Shown here one piece after another: positions 45,757 through 53,420 of a DNA stretch of 64,000 bases; within the stretch, counting starts at the first letter, position 1; the number at the start of each line of letters is the position of its first letter. A program made the position numbers and the translations under genes. The notes beneath the pieces are model-generated. The model made no database searches and had not been told where the DNA came from. It saw only the letters and a program-made list of their open reading frames with translations. This stretch comes from Fodinicurvata halophila (GTDB taxonomy: Bacteria; Pseudomonadota; Alphaproteobacteria; Kiloniellales; DSM-21159): the NCBI RefSeq assembly GCF_042651425.1, contig NZ_JBHSCW010000001.1, positions 186,001 through 250,000 on the forward strand, given 5' to 3'.

Positions 45757-46305
45757 GTGCGCACAATCCTTGTCTTCATCCTGGCTGCATTTTTCCTGCT
45801 TCTTGCGGCACCTGACGGCCCGCGGGCTGAGGATGACGATGGTTCACAGGACCGCACGGATGTGGAACGGCCTGGCCGCACTGGCCTGCCGATCCCCCGT
45901 TTCGTCTCCCTGCGCTCCAATGAGATCAACCTGCGCAGCGGTCCCGGTGTACGCTACCCCATCGAATGGGTCTACCGACGCCGCGGCCTGCCGGTTGAGA
46001 TCATCGACGAGTTCAGTACCTGGCGCCGCATTCGCGATTGGGAGGGTACGGTCGGCTGGGTTCACCAGTCCATGCTGAGCGGGGAACGCACCCTGCGCAT
46101 CCTTCCCAACGAGGACGACATCCCCATACTGCTCCGCGAAGAGCCCAGCGCCACGTCCGAGGCGGTGGCCGAACTGCGGCCGGGCGCCCTCGGCAAGCTG
46201 GAGAGCTGCGAGGGCGAGTGGTGCTATGTCACATTTTCAGGACTGGAAGGTTGGCTGCCCCGCGCTGACTTCTTCGGCGTCTACGAGACGGAAACCCTGG
46301 ACTGA
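45757..46305 (+). CDS. Exported protein with two bacterial SH3 domains
   Basis: Periplasmic protein of 182 residues. A signal peptide (residues 1-24, hydrophobic core LVFILAAFFLLLAAP) is followed by a charged linker and two SH3b repeats: NLRSGPGVRYPIEWVYRR...GWVHQSMLSG (about 60-115) and LLREEPSATSEAVAELRPG...EGWLPRADFFG (about 125-175). Such proteins bind peptidoglycan stem peptides or act as envelope adaptors. The start is GTG and no good ribosome site is visible, so translation may be weak or leaderless. It stands between divergent and convergent neighbours without an operon. Confidence 0.85.
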   Translation: MRTILVFILAAFFLLLAAPDGPRAEDDDGSQDRTDVERPGRTGLPIPRFVSLRSNEINLRSGPGVRYPIEWVYRRRGLPVEIIDEFSTWRRIRDWEGTVGWVHQSMLSGERTLRILPNEDDIPILLREEPSATSEAVAELRPGALGKLESCEGEWCYVTFSGLEGWLPRADFFGVYETETLD

Positions 46306-46334
46306 GCCCCTTCCCGGTCGCGAGGGGGACCTCC

Positions 46335-46928
46335 TCAGTCGAAATCCTCGGCCAGCGTGGCGCGGACCTGCTCAGGCAGCACCGCGATGTGGGAATAGGC
46401 CTGATGGGTGAATCCGACCATGATCTTGGCCCCCTCTTCCCGGAACGCGGCAACCTGCTCGTCCGTGAAGGGAAAGTGGATGAACTGGACGGACGAGGCC
46501 TTGCCCTCGGCGGTGGTGCGGTCGACGTCCACCTCCGGGCGGCCTTCGATGCGTTCGCCGTTGACCTCGAAGAAGGCGGTCTCCTCGACGCCGCCCAGCT
46601 TCGCCAGGAAGGCGTTGCGGCGCACCGGGTCGTCGATCTCGAACATCACGGTCGCCACCAGTTCGCGGCCCTTGGGGATCAGCGGGTTGTAGGCGGCCAG
46701 CTCGTCCGGGATCTGCTCCTCGCCCCCCTTCTCGATGTAGAGCATCTCCTGGATCTGCGACCACATGGTCTCGTAGTTCTCGAAATAGAAGCTGCACACC
46801 GGCCCCACGTCGCAGCGTCGGTTCTGCTTGCGCTTCACCAGATCGCTGCGCAGCTTCTTGCGTTCCGCCTCGTACCTCTCCATTGGCCAGATATCTTCTT
46901 TCGTGATCTCTTTCTTCGAGGCGCTCAT
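46335..46928 (-). CDS. DUF3501 family protein
   Basis: Cytoplasmic protein of 197 residues in the DUF3501 family (ITKEDIWPMERYEAERK at the N-terminus; CDVGPVCSFYFENYETMWSQIQEML; IMVGFTHQAYSHIAVLPEQVR at the C-terminus). Function unknown. In many Proteobacteria it occurs with rubrerythrin and a CCG-domain Fe-S oxidoreductase, exactly the order found here, so it probably assists a peroxide- or oxygen-detoxifying electron chain (inference from context). The gene follows the oxidoreductase by 36 bases. The ribosome site AGGAGCC is good. Confidence 0.88.
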   Translation of the reverse strand: MSASKKEITKEDIWPMERYEAERKKLRSDLVKRKQNRRCDVGPVCSFYFENYETMWSQIQEMLYIEKGGEEQIPDELAAYNPLIPKGRELVATVMFEIDDPVRRNAFLAKLGGVEETAFFEVNGERIEGRPEVDVDRTTAEGKASSVQFIHFPFTDEQVAAFREEGAKIMVGFTHQAYSHIAVLPEQVRATLAEDFD

Positions 46929-46964
46929 CTTTCCAGGCTCCTTTCAGGCTTCCTGAACCGGGTA

Positions 46965-48335
46965 TCACGCAGACTGCGGCTTCAGCCCATAGGCCTGCGC
47001 AAAGAGTTCGATCGGGTGGTAGAAAATGTCCGGCACGGGCTTGCGCTCGTCTTCCGAGGTCTGGGCGTCGATGCGCTCCATGCCCTGGAGGATGTGCATT
47101 CCCGCCAGGGGACATTCCGAAGCCACGTAGGTCGGCGCGTTCTTGTAGACATCCCGGGCCACAGGCTTGCCCACCTTCAGGGCGGTTTCGAAGTTGCCCT
47201 TCTTCACGCCCCAGGAGCCGCCGTGGCCGGAGCAGCGGGGCAGCTGCTTGATCTCGGCCTCGGGCACCAGCTTCAGCATCTCGCGCGCCTTGTTGCCCAT
47301 GTTCTGGGCCCTGGCGTGACAGGCGATATGCAGGGCCACGTTGCCGTCCAGGGGACCCAGTCCTTCGGCAAGCCCCTCCTTGCCGGCAATGTCCACGACA
47401 TACTCCGTGATGTCGTAGGTGGCGCGTGCCAGGCGCGCAATATTCTCGTCGTCCGGCAGGATCAGCGGCCACTCGAACTTCATCATCAGGGCGCAGGACG
47501 GCGTCAGCGCGATCACGTCGTTCCCTTCATCCACCCACGGCAGGAGTTCGGCCGCGATAGCCTTCGCCCCCTCGGCCACCTTGCCGATTTCGCCCTGCTC
47601 CATCTGCGGCATGCCGCAGCATTGCGGATAGACGACCTCCGTCGCGACACCGTTGTGCGCCAGCACCCGGTGTGCCGACATGCCGATGGAGGTGGCGTTG
47701 TAGTTGGCGAAGCAGGTGGCGTAGAGCACGGCCTTGCGCCCGTGGGCCGGCGCTTCCGGATTGATCGCCGGCGCCTCGTCCCTGGCCTTCGCCTCGAAAG
47801 TCTTCGAGGCGTACTTGGGCAGGGCCGCGTTGCGGTCGATCCCCGCCAATGACTCCATCACGGGCCGGGTCAGGCTGTTCTTTGTATCGCTGGCCCAGTT
47901 GGCGAGCCCCGGAATGGCGGTGCCCAGCTTGCCGTTGCGGTCGGTCTTGGACAGCTCCCCGGCCAGGCCTTCCTTCTTGCCGTGATAGATCTCGGCGGCA
48001 CGATAGCGCAGCATCAGGTGCGGGAAGTCGACGTCGAATTCATGGGGCGGCACATAGGGACAGCTGACCATGAAGCACATGTCGCAGAGTGTGCAGGCAT
48101 CCACGACGTGCTTGTAGTCCGCCTTGTCGACGGTATCCAACTCCATGCTGGGGGCTTCGTCGATCAGGTCGAACAGGCGGGGGAAGGAATCACAGAGATT
48201 GAAGCAGCGCCGGCATCCGTGACAGATGTCGAAGACGCGCTCCATTTCCTCGTGGATCTTGTCCCAGTCGTAGAAATCCGGGTCGTTCCAGTTCAGGGGA
48301 TGGCGCACGGGCGCATCCAGGCTGCCTTCACGCAT
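46965..48335 (-). CDS. Heterodisulfide reductase-related Fe-S oxidoreductase (CCG domains)
   Basis: Cytoplasmic or membrane-associated electron-transfer protein of 456 residues, like GlpC or HdrD. Two 4Fe-4S clusters are bound by CHGCRRCFNLC and CTLCDMCFMVSCPYVPP near residues 40-110. Two CCG domains follow, with QCCGMPQ and RCSGHGGSWG as cluster-coordinating motifs. The absence of a flavin or membrane domain suggests a partner, perhaps rubrerythrin encoded upstream. The ATG at 48335 has CGGAGAG. A terminator lies between it and rubrerythrin, so partial read-through probably sets their ratio. The electron donor is unknown. Confidence 0.9.
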   Translation of the reverse strand: MREGSLDAPVRHPLNWNDPDFYDWDKIHEEMERVFDICHGCRRCFNLCDSFPRLFDLIDEAPSMELDTVDKADYKHVVDACTLCDMCFMVSCPYVPPHEFDVDFPHLMLRYRAAEIYHGKKEGLAGELSKTDRNGKLGTAIPGLANWASDTKNSLTRPVMESLAGIDRNAALPKYASKTFEAKARDEAPAINPEAPAHGRKAVLYATCFANYNATSIGMSAHRVLAHNGVATEVVYPQCCGMPQMEQGEIGKVAEGAKAIAAELLPWVDEGNDVIALTPSCALMMKFEWPLILPDDENIARLARATYDITEYVVDIAGKEGLAEGLGPLDGNVALHIACHARAQNMGNKAREMLKLVPEAEIKQLPRCSGHGGSWGVKKGNFETALKVGKPVARDVYKNAPTYVASECPLAGMHILQGMERIDAQTSEDERKPVPDIFYHPIELFAQAYGLKPQSA

Positions 48336-48447
48336 GTGTCTCTCCGGAAAAGCTTTGCGGATCAGCTGGTATCCGCCCTCACACACGGCGACACACCGGA
48401 CTCTTCCGTGCATCGTTCCATGTCGGGCGCGGGCGGCTGTAACGAAA

Positions 48448-48475
48448 ACGGGGCCCTGCTGGAACAGGGCCCCGT
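48448..48475 (-). terminator. Terminator between rubrerythrin and the Fe-S oxidoreductase
   Basis: ACGGGGCCCTG (48448-48458) pairs perfectly with CAGGGCCCCGT (48465-48475), six-base loop; on the minus strand it is followed by TTTTCGTT. It lies 15 bases after the rubrerythrin stop and would let a minority of transcripts continue. Confidence 0.85.
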
Positions 48476-48489
48476 CTTGTCAGCTATGC

Positions 48490-48906
48490 TTAGCTCATGG
48501 TTTCCAGAGCTTTCTGGAAGCGACCGGCGTGGGAACGCTCGGCCTTGGCCAGTGTCTCGAACCAATCCGCGATCTCGTCGAAACCCTCTTCCCGGGCACT
48601 GCGGGCCATACCGGGATACATGTCGGTGTATTCGTAGGTTTCGCCCGCGACAGCGGCCTTCAGGTTCAACTCGGTCTCGCCGATCGGCTCACCGGTCGCC
48701 GGATCCCCGACTTCCTCGAGGAACTGGAGATGCCCGTGAGCGTGTCCGGTTTCACCTTCCGCGGTCGAGCGGAAGACGGCAGACACGTCGTTGAACCCTT
48801 CCACGTCGGCCTTCTGCGCGAAATAGAGATAGCGGCGATTGGCCATGCTCTCGCCAGCGAAGGCATCCTTCAGGTTTTGTTCGGTTTTCGTACCCTTCAA
48901 AGCCAT
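48490..48906 (-). CDS. Rubrerythrin family protein (no rubredoxin domain)
   Basis: Ferritin-like diiron protein of 138 residues that reduces hydrogen peroxide. The helices carry the ligand pattern AFAGESMANRRYLYFAQKA, STAEGETGHAHGHL, AVAGETYEYTDMYPG and LAKAERSHAGRF. There is no C-terminal rubredoxin CxxC domain, so electrons must come from another protein, presumably the CCG-domain oxidoreductase downstream. A GGGGAGAG ribosome site precedes the ATG. An ICE-like palindrome lies about 100 bases upstream, and the Irr gene is the next gene, indicating iron- or heme-dependent control. Confidence 0.92.
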   Translation of the reverse strand: MALKGTKTEQNLKDAFAGESMANRRYLYFAQKADVEGFNDVSAVFRSTAEGETGHAHGHLQFLEEVGDPATGEPIGETELNLKAAVAGETYEYTDMYPGMARSAREEGFDEIADWFETLAKAERSHAGRFQKALETMS

Positions 48907-49005
48907 GATGATCTCTCCCCAATCTTTCTGGACGTTTTGACGGCCTCTTCAGAGGCTTGATTATGGCCAGATACTATGAACAAATAAAATGTATTGTCAA
49001 GTTTT

Positions 49006-49022
49006 TTAGATCGGTTCTAAAT
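49006..49022. promoter_or_regulatory. ICE-like palindrome (probable Irr site) upstream of rubrerythrin
   Basis: TTTAGATCGGTTCTAAA has perfect TTTAGA/TCTAAA arms and resembles the iron control element recognised by Irr (TTTAGAA...TTCTAAA type). It lies 100 bases upstream of the rubrerythrin ATG and 81 bases beyond the irr stop, in an AT-rich stretch with a TTGTCA hexamer nearby (48996-49001 region). Confidence 0.7.
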
Positions 49023-49102
49023 ATTTTAGGTGTTTTGAGAGCACGAATGTTTCACCCTCGACCCCCGAACCTGCAGACCTGCGTTCTGGATCTGCGACGA
49101 CC

Positions 49103-49531
49103 TCAGTCGTCGGACACGCGAATGATTACGTCCACACGCTGGACCTTTGCCCCGTCGGGAGGTGTGGGAACGGAATTCAGCTGCACTTCCTCGCCCGGAA
49201 TATCCACGAGCTTGCCGCTGTCCTCGAAGAAGAAGTGGTGGTGGTCACCGATATTGGTATCGAAATAGGATCGCCCCGGCTCGACAACGACCTCGCGCAA
49301 CAGCCCGGCATCGGTAAACTGGTTCAGCGTGTTGTAGATGGTCGCCAGAGACACACGCACACCCTGCGCCATGGCTTCGGCGTGCAGCTGCTCGGCCGTT
49401 ACATGCCGCTCGACGGGCTTGCCGTCGGGTTCGAACAGGAGCTTGCCCAGGGCCAGCCGCTGCCGTGTCGGCCGCAAGCCGACCTCCTTGAGCCGTTCGA
49501 TCAGTCCGCTATAGGGGCGCTGTGTTGTCAT
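49103..49531 (-). CDS. irr: Iron response regulator Irr (Fur family)
   Basis: Cytoplasmic regulator of 142 residues. The Fur-like N-terminal winged helix reads GLRPTRQRLALGKLLF, then RHVTAEQLHAEA, VSLATIYNTLNQFTDAGLLRE. The C-terminal half has the Irr-typical YFDTNIGDHHHFFFED with the HHH motif that binds heme, and it lacks the CxxC zinc sites of Fur. Irr senses heme status and controls iron-using and iron-storing genes in Alphaproteobacteria. The ATG has no Shine-Dalgarno sequence, and a TATATT hexamer lies only a dozen bases before it, so the mRNA may be leaderless. It is divergent from fabA, as often in this class. Confidence 0.92.
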   Translation of the reverse strand: MTTQRPYSGLIERLKEVGLRPTRQRLALGKLLFEPDGKPVERHVTAEQLHAEAMAQGVRVSLATIYNTLNQFTDAGLLREVVVEPGRSYFDTNIGDHHHFFFEDSGKLVDIPGEEVQLNSVPTPPDGAKVQRVDVIIRVSDD

Positions 49532-49756
49532 GCCCGTAATATAACGTATAAGAATGAATATGAAAGGTATTTTTCAAACGCTTAACCGGCTAATTGGAAG
49601 AAGTCGAAGTTGACCCCGGGGATTTTCCAATGTCACGCTGTCAATGAGGCTTTCCGTAAGCGCTTGAGTCGGGTATTCCCTCTCCCAAAATATCGGCACA
49701 GTGAAGAGACCGGAAGACCGCTTTTCATTCCCTATCAAGTTCCCTAAGGTGAGCCT

Positions 49757-50281
49757 GTGACTGAGAAGAAGAACAGCTATAGTTTTGAAGACCTTCTGGC
49801 CTGTGCGCACGGGAAGCTTTTCGGCCCCGGCAACGCACAGCTGCCGTTGCCGCCCATGCTGATGTTCGATCGCATCACCCACATCAGCGAGGAAGGCGGT
49901 GAACACGGGAAGGGCGAGATTGTCGCCGAACTGGACGTCAAGCCTGACCTCTGGTTCTTCGACTGCCACTTCGAGGGAGATCCCGTAATGCCGGGCTGCC
50001 TGGGCCTGGATGCGCTCTGGCAGTTGGTCGGCTTCTTTCTCGGGCGCACCGGTGCTCCCGGCAAGGGCCGTGCACTGGGTGTGGGCGAAGTGAAGTTTAC
50101 CGGACAGGTCCTGCCGGACATCAAGAAGGTGACCTACAAGCTCAATCTCAAGCGCGTGATCCTGCGCAAGCTTGTCATGGGAATAGCCGACGGCACGGTG
50201 TTCGCCGACGACTCCCCGATCTACGAGGCCAAGGATCTCCGGGTCGGGCTCTTCCAGGCACAAAGTGTCTCTCACGGTTGA
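49757..50281 (+). CDS. fabA: 3-hydroxydecanoyl-ACP dehydratase/isomerase
   Basis: Cytoplasmic hot-dog enzyme of 174 residues that dehydrates 3-hydroxydecanoyl-ACP and isomerises trans-2- to cis-3-decenoyl-ACP, starting unsaturated fatty-acid synthesis. The active-site His71 in CHFEGDPVMPG and Asp85 in LGLDALWQL are present. The N-terminal YSFEDLLACAHGKLFGP is typical. The start is GTG with an AAGGTGAG ribosome site. It is followed by fabB and fabI in the same direction, forming the alphaproteobacterial irr-fabA-fabB-fabI arrangement. Confidence 0.95.
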   Translation: MTEKKNSYSFEDLLACAHGKLFGPGNAQLPLPPMLMFDRITHISEEGGEHGKGEIVAELDVKPDLWFFDCHFEGDPVMPGCLGLDALWQLVGFFLGRTGAPGKGRALGVGEVKFTGQVLPDIKKVTYKLNLKRVILRKLVMGIADGTVFADDSPIYEAKDLRVGLFQAQSVSHG

Positions 50282-50392
50282 TGAGACGACGGCACCGCAA
50301 CTGTACTCGGCGTGTTCTCGGCTCTTCTCCATCGGCATGCAGGGTGGCAGACTGCGTAGACCTCACCATTCAGCCAGCTAAGGAATGATAAC

Positions 50393-51613
50393 ATGCGACG
50401 CGTTGTCGTGACCGGACTTGGAATTGTCTCGAGCATCGGGAACAACCGCGATGAAGTGGTGGACTCGCTACGCAACGGACGCTCGGGGATCGTGAAGGCC
50501 GAAGATTATGTGGAAATGGGCTTCCGCAGCCAGGTCAAGGGCTCCATCGATATCAATCTGGAAGACCATATCGACCGACGCCTGCGGCGCTTCATGGGCG
50601 ATGGCGCCGCCTTCAACTACATCGCCATGAACCAGGCGATCGCCGATGCCGGCCTCGAGACCACGGACATCAGTCATGAGCGCACCGGCCTGATCATGGG
50701 CTCGGGCGGCCCCTCGACAGCCAACCAGGTAGAGGCCGCCGATATCGCCCGCAACAAGGGTATCCGGCGAATCGGGCCCTACATGGTGCCGCGCTGCATG
50801 TCCTCCACCAATTCCGCCAACCTCTCGACGGCCTTCCAGATCAAGGGTATCAGCTATTCCCTCTCCTCCGCCTGTTCCACCTCGGCGCACTGCATCGGCA
50901 ACGCCGCCGAGATGATCCAGTGGGGCAAGCAGGACGTCATGTTCGCCGGCGGCGGCGAGGAGCTGCACTGGACACTGTCCATGCTGTTCGATGCCATGGG
51001 CGCCATGTCCGCCAAGTACAATGACCAGCCGGAAAAGGCGTCACGCCCCTATGACACGGGTCGTGACGGCTTCATCATCTCCGGCGGCGGTGGTGTTCTG
51101 ATTCTCGAGGAGTTGGAGCGCGCAAAGGCCCGCGGCGCCAAGATCTATGCCGAGGTCGCCGGCTACGGCGCGTCCTCGGACGGGGACGACATGGTTGCCC
51201 CATCCGGCGAGGGTGCCGTGCGCTGCATGCGCCAGGCACTGGAAACTCTGGAAGGCCAGCGGGTCGATTACGTCAACACCCACGGCACGTCCACGCCCGT
51301 CGGCGACGGCACGGAGCTGAAGTCGATTCGCGAGGTCTTTGGCGAGGATCTGCCGAAAATCTCCTCAACCAAGTCCATGACCGGTCACGCCCAGGGCGCG
51401 GCCGGTGTCACGGAAGCCATCTACTCACTCCTCATGATGGACGAAGGCTTCCTGGCGCCCTCCATCAACATCGAGGACCCGGATCCGGAAGCCGAAGGCA
51501 TTCCCATCGTGCGCAACAAGAGCGAGGACGCGGAGATCAACTGCGTTCTTTCCAATTCCTTCGGCTTCGGAGGCACGAATTGTACCCTGGCCATGCGGCG
51601 CCTGCAGGACTAG
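50393..51613 (+). CDS. fabB: 3-oxoacyl-ACP synthase I
   Basis: Cytoplasmic condensing enzyme of 406 residues that elongates acyl-ACP, including the cis-unsaturated branch made by FabA. The catalytic triad is Cys161 (LSSACSTSAHCIG), His297 (NTHGTSTPVGD) and His332 (MTGHAQGAAGV), the numbering almost matching E. coli FabB. The N-terminus MRRVVVTGLGIVSSIG and the C-terminal NSFGFGGTN are standard. It lies 111 bases after fabA and 42 before fabI, and the coding bases and orientation suggest one operon. Confidence 0.96.
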   Translation: MRRVVVTGLGIVSSIGNNRDEVVDSLRNGRSGIVKAEDYVEMGFRSQVKGSIDINLEDHIDRRLRRFMGDGAAFNYIAMNQAIADAGLETTDISHERTGLIMGSGGPSTANQVEAADIARNKGIRRIGPYMVPRCMSSTNSANLSTAFQIKGISYSLSSACSTSAHCIGNAAEMIQWGKQDVMFAGGGEELHWTLSMLFDAMGAMSAKYNDQPEKASRPYDTGRDGFIISGGGGVLILEELERAKARGAKIYAEVAGYGASSDGDDMVAPSGEGAVRCMRQALETLEGQRVDYVNTHGTSTPVGDGTELKSIREVFGEDLPKISSTKSMTGHAQGAAGVTEAIYSLLMMDEGFLAPSINIEDPDPEAEGIPIVRNKSEDAEINCVLSNSFGFGGTNCTLAMRRLQD

Positions 51614-51655
51614 CGCGCGCCGACAACCGCAGAGGACTCGACAGAGAAAGGGCTG

Positions 51656-52483
51656 ATGAACATGGGCTTGATGAGCGGCAAGCGTGGCCTCGTGATGGGG
51701 GTTGCGAACGATCATTCGATCGCCTGGGGCATTGCAAGGGAGATGGCCAATGCCGGCGCGCAACTCGCCTTCACCTATCAGGGCGAGGCCTTCGGCAAGC
51801 GCGTGAAGCCCCTGGCCGAATCCCTGGGCAGCGACATTCTGCTCCCCTGCGACGTGGCCGACCCCAACGGCATCGCCAATACCTTTGCCGAACTGCGCAC
51901 CCACTGGGACAGCCTGGACTTCGTCGTGCATGCCGTCGCCTATTCCGACAAGGAGGAGCTGAAGGGCCGCTACCTGGACACCAGCCGGACGAACTTCGCC
52001 AAGACCATGGCTGTCTCCTGCTACTCCTTTACCGAAGTGGCCCGGGAAGCTCAGCCCATGATGAACAATGGCGGCGCCCTGCTGACCCTGACCTACCTGG
52101 GGGCGTCGCGCGTCACGCCGAACTACAACGTCATGGGCGTGGCCAAGGCCGCTCTGGAAGCCAGTGTGCGCTATCTGGCCACCGACCTGGGACCGAAGAA
52201 CATCCGCGTGAACGCGATCTCTGCGGGTCCGATGCGCACGCTGGCGGGCTCTGCCATCGCCAACGCCCGCTTCACCTACGGCTGGAGCCGTGACCAGGCC
52301 CCTCTCAATCGCTCCGTCGAGCTCGAGGAAGTGGGCCGCGCCGGCCTCTACCTGATATCCGATCTTGCCGTCGGCGTGACGGGAGAGATTCACTTTGTCG
52401 ATTGCGGTTACAACCTGATCGGCATCCCCAGCCCGCAGCGCATGACCCAGGACGAGGTCGACAAGGCACGCACCAACGACTGA
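51656..52483 (+). CDS. fabI: Enoyl-ACP reductase (NADH)
   Basis: Cytoplasmic SDR-type enzyme of 275 residues completing each elongation cycle. The FabI-specific features are the cofactor loop GVANDHSIAWGIA, the Tyr147 and Tyr157...Lys164 active site (TYLGASRVTPNYNVMGVAK), and the DLGPKNIRVNAISAGPMRTLA substrate loop. This is the triclosan-sensitive class by motif. The C-terminal GYNLIGIPSP and the extra 15 residues are usual in Alphaproteobacteria. The ribosome site is AAAGGGCTG. It ends the fab cluster. Confidence 0.95.
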   Translation: MNMGLMSGKRGLVMGVANDHSIAWGIAREMANAGAQLAFTYQGEAFGKRVKPLAESLGSDILLPCDVADPNGIANTFAELRTHWDSLDFVVHAVAYSDKEELKGRYLDTSRTNFAKTMAVSCYSFTEVAREAQPMMNNGGALLTLTYLGASRVTPNYNVMGVAKAALEASVRYLATDLGPKNIRVNAISAGPMRTLAGSAIANARFTYGWSRDQAPLNRSVELEEVGRAGLYLISDLAVGVTGEIHFVDCGYNLIGIPSPQRMTQDEVDKARTND

Positions 52484-52642
52484 TCCCCTGCCCTTCGGAT
52501 CGGGCAGACGCTCGCGACCGAGGAGTATTATTATGGACAAGCCACATCCCTGCGCCCGCTGGACCCAACGCGGCTGGGCCTCTGTCCCTGTCCTTGCGGA
52601 ATGCCTCGCAGACCGGGTGCCTTGGGTACCGGTGTCGACAGG

Positions 52643-53191
52643 TCACGAGTTGCCGGTGGTCATCCGGGCCAGGCGCGTTTCCTTCCAGACGAACTCATGA
52701 ACCAGCGCCATGAGGATGTGCACTGCAATCAGCAAGAAGAGCACCCATCCCAGTTCCCCATGCAAGGCGCCGCCGAGATCGCCCGTCCACTCGATCTCGG
52801 GCTGGAAGCTCGGGAAAATCTGGATGCCGAATACGGCAAAGCCCTCGCCGGAGCCGTATTCGCGGATGAGTGCGATCAGGGGAACGGCGATCAGCAGAAG
52901 GTACATGGCGAGATGACCGAAGGCGGCGAGGCGATCGATGGGACGGCTGTGCTCAGGTCGGCGGGCCAGGTTCGCCAGGCCCCAGAACCCCCTTAGTACT
53001 GCAAAAACAAGGATCAGGAAACCGATGGTCGTGTGGGCACCGAAGAAGAAGTCCGTCACGGCTGTATCGTCGGCAAAGTAATGGAGCAGGGCCGACACCG
53101 CCTGCCATAGCACCAGCAGGGCCATGCCCCAGTGCAGGACACGACTTACCAGGCCATAGCCCCTGCGGTGATCCATTAAACTGGTGTTCAT
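52643..53191 (-). CDS. Cytochrome b561 family protein
   Basis: Inner-membrane diheme cytochrome of 182 residues with four helices. The heme-ligand histidines are visible as pairs: LHWGMALL and GAHTTIGFL in the first half, ALHGELGW and AVHILMALVHEF in the second. Such proteins pass electrons between quinone and periplasmic acceptors and include superoxide:quinone oxidoreductase (CybB). A loop near residues 110-135 (GSGEGFAVFGIQIF) is as in CybB relatives. The gene stands alone. The ATG follows GACAGGGA. Confidence 0.9.
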   Translation of the reverse strand: MNTSLMDHRRGYGLVSRVLHWGMALLVLWQAVSALLHYFADDTAVTDFFFGAHTTIGFLILVFAVLRGFWGLANLARRPEHSRPIDRLAAFGHLAMYLLLIAVPLIALIREYGSGEGFAVFGIQIFPSFQPEIEWTGDLGGALHGELGWVLFLLIAVHILMALVHEFVWKETRLARMTTGNS

Positions 53192-53420
53192 TCCCTGTCT
53201 CCCCTTACGAGAATTTACGTCCCTGCGGGATTCGGTCTTCGCACCTGTTGATGGCTTTGATGTCCAGGAGTCGAGCCGACGGACCCGACACGACCGCCCT
53301 CACAGCAGGAGGCCGTATCCATGCCCTTGCCTTGGCAAACACTTGCCGCCCACTCGGACTGCACTGCCCCCCGGACAGAACTTCACCTGAAAGGCCTTGC
53401 CCTGGCACGGACAATGCCGG

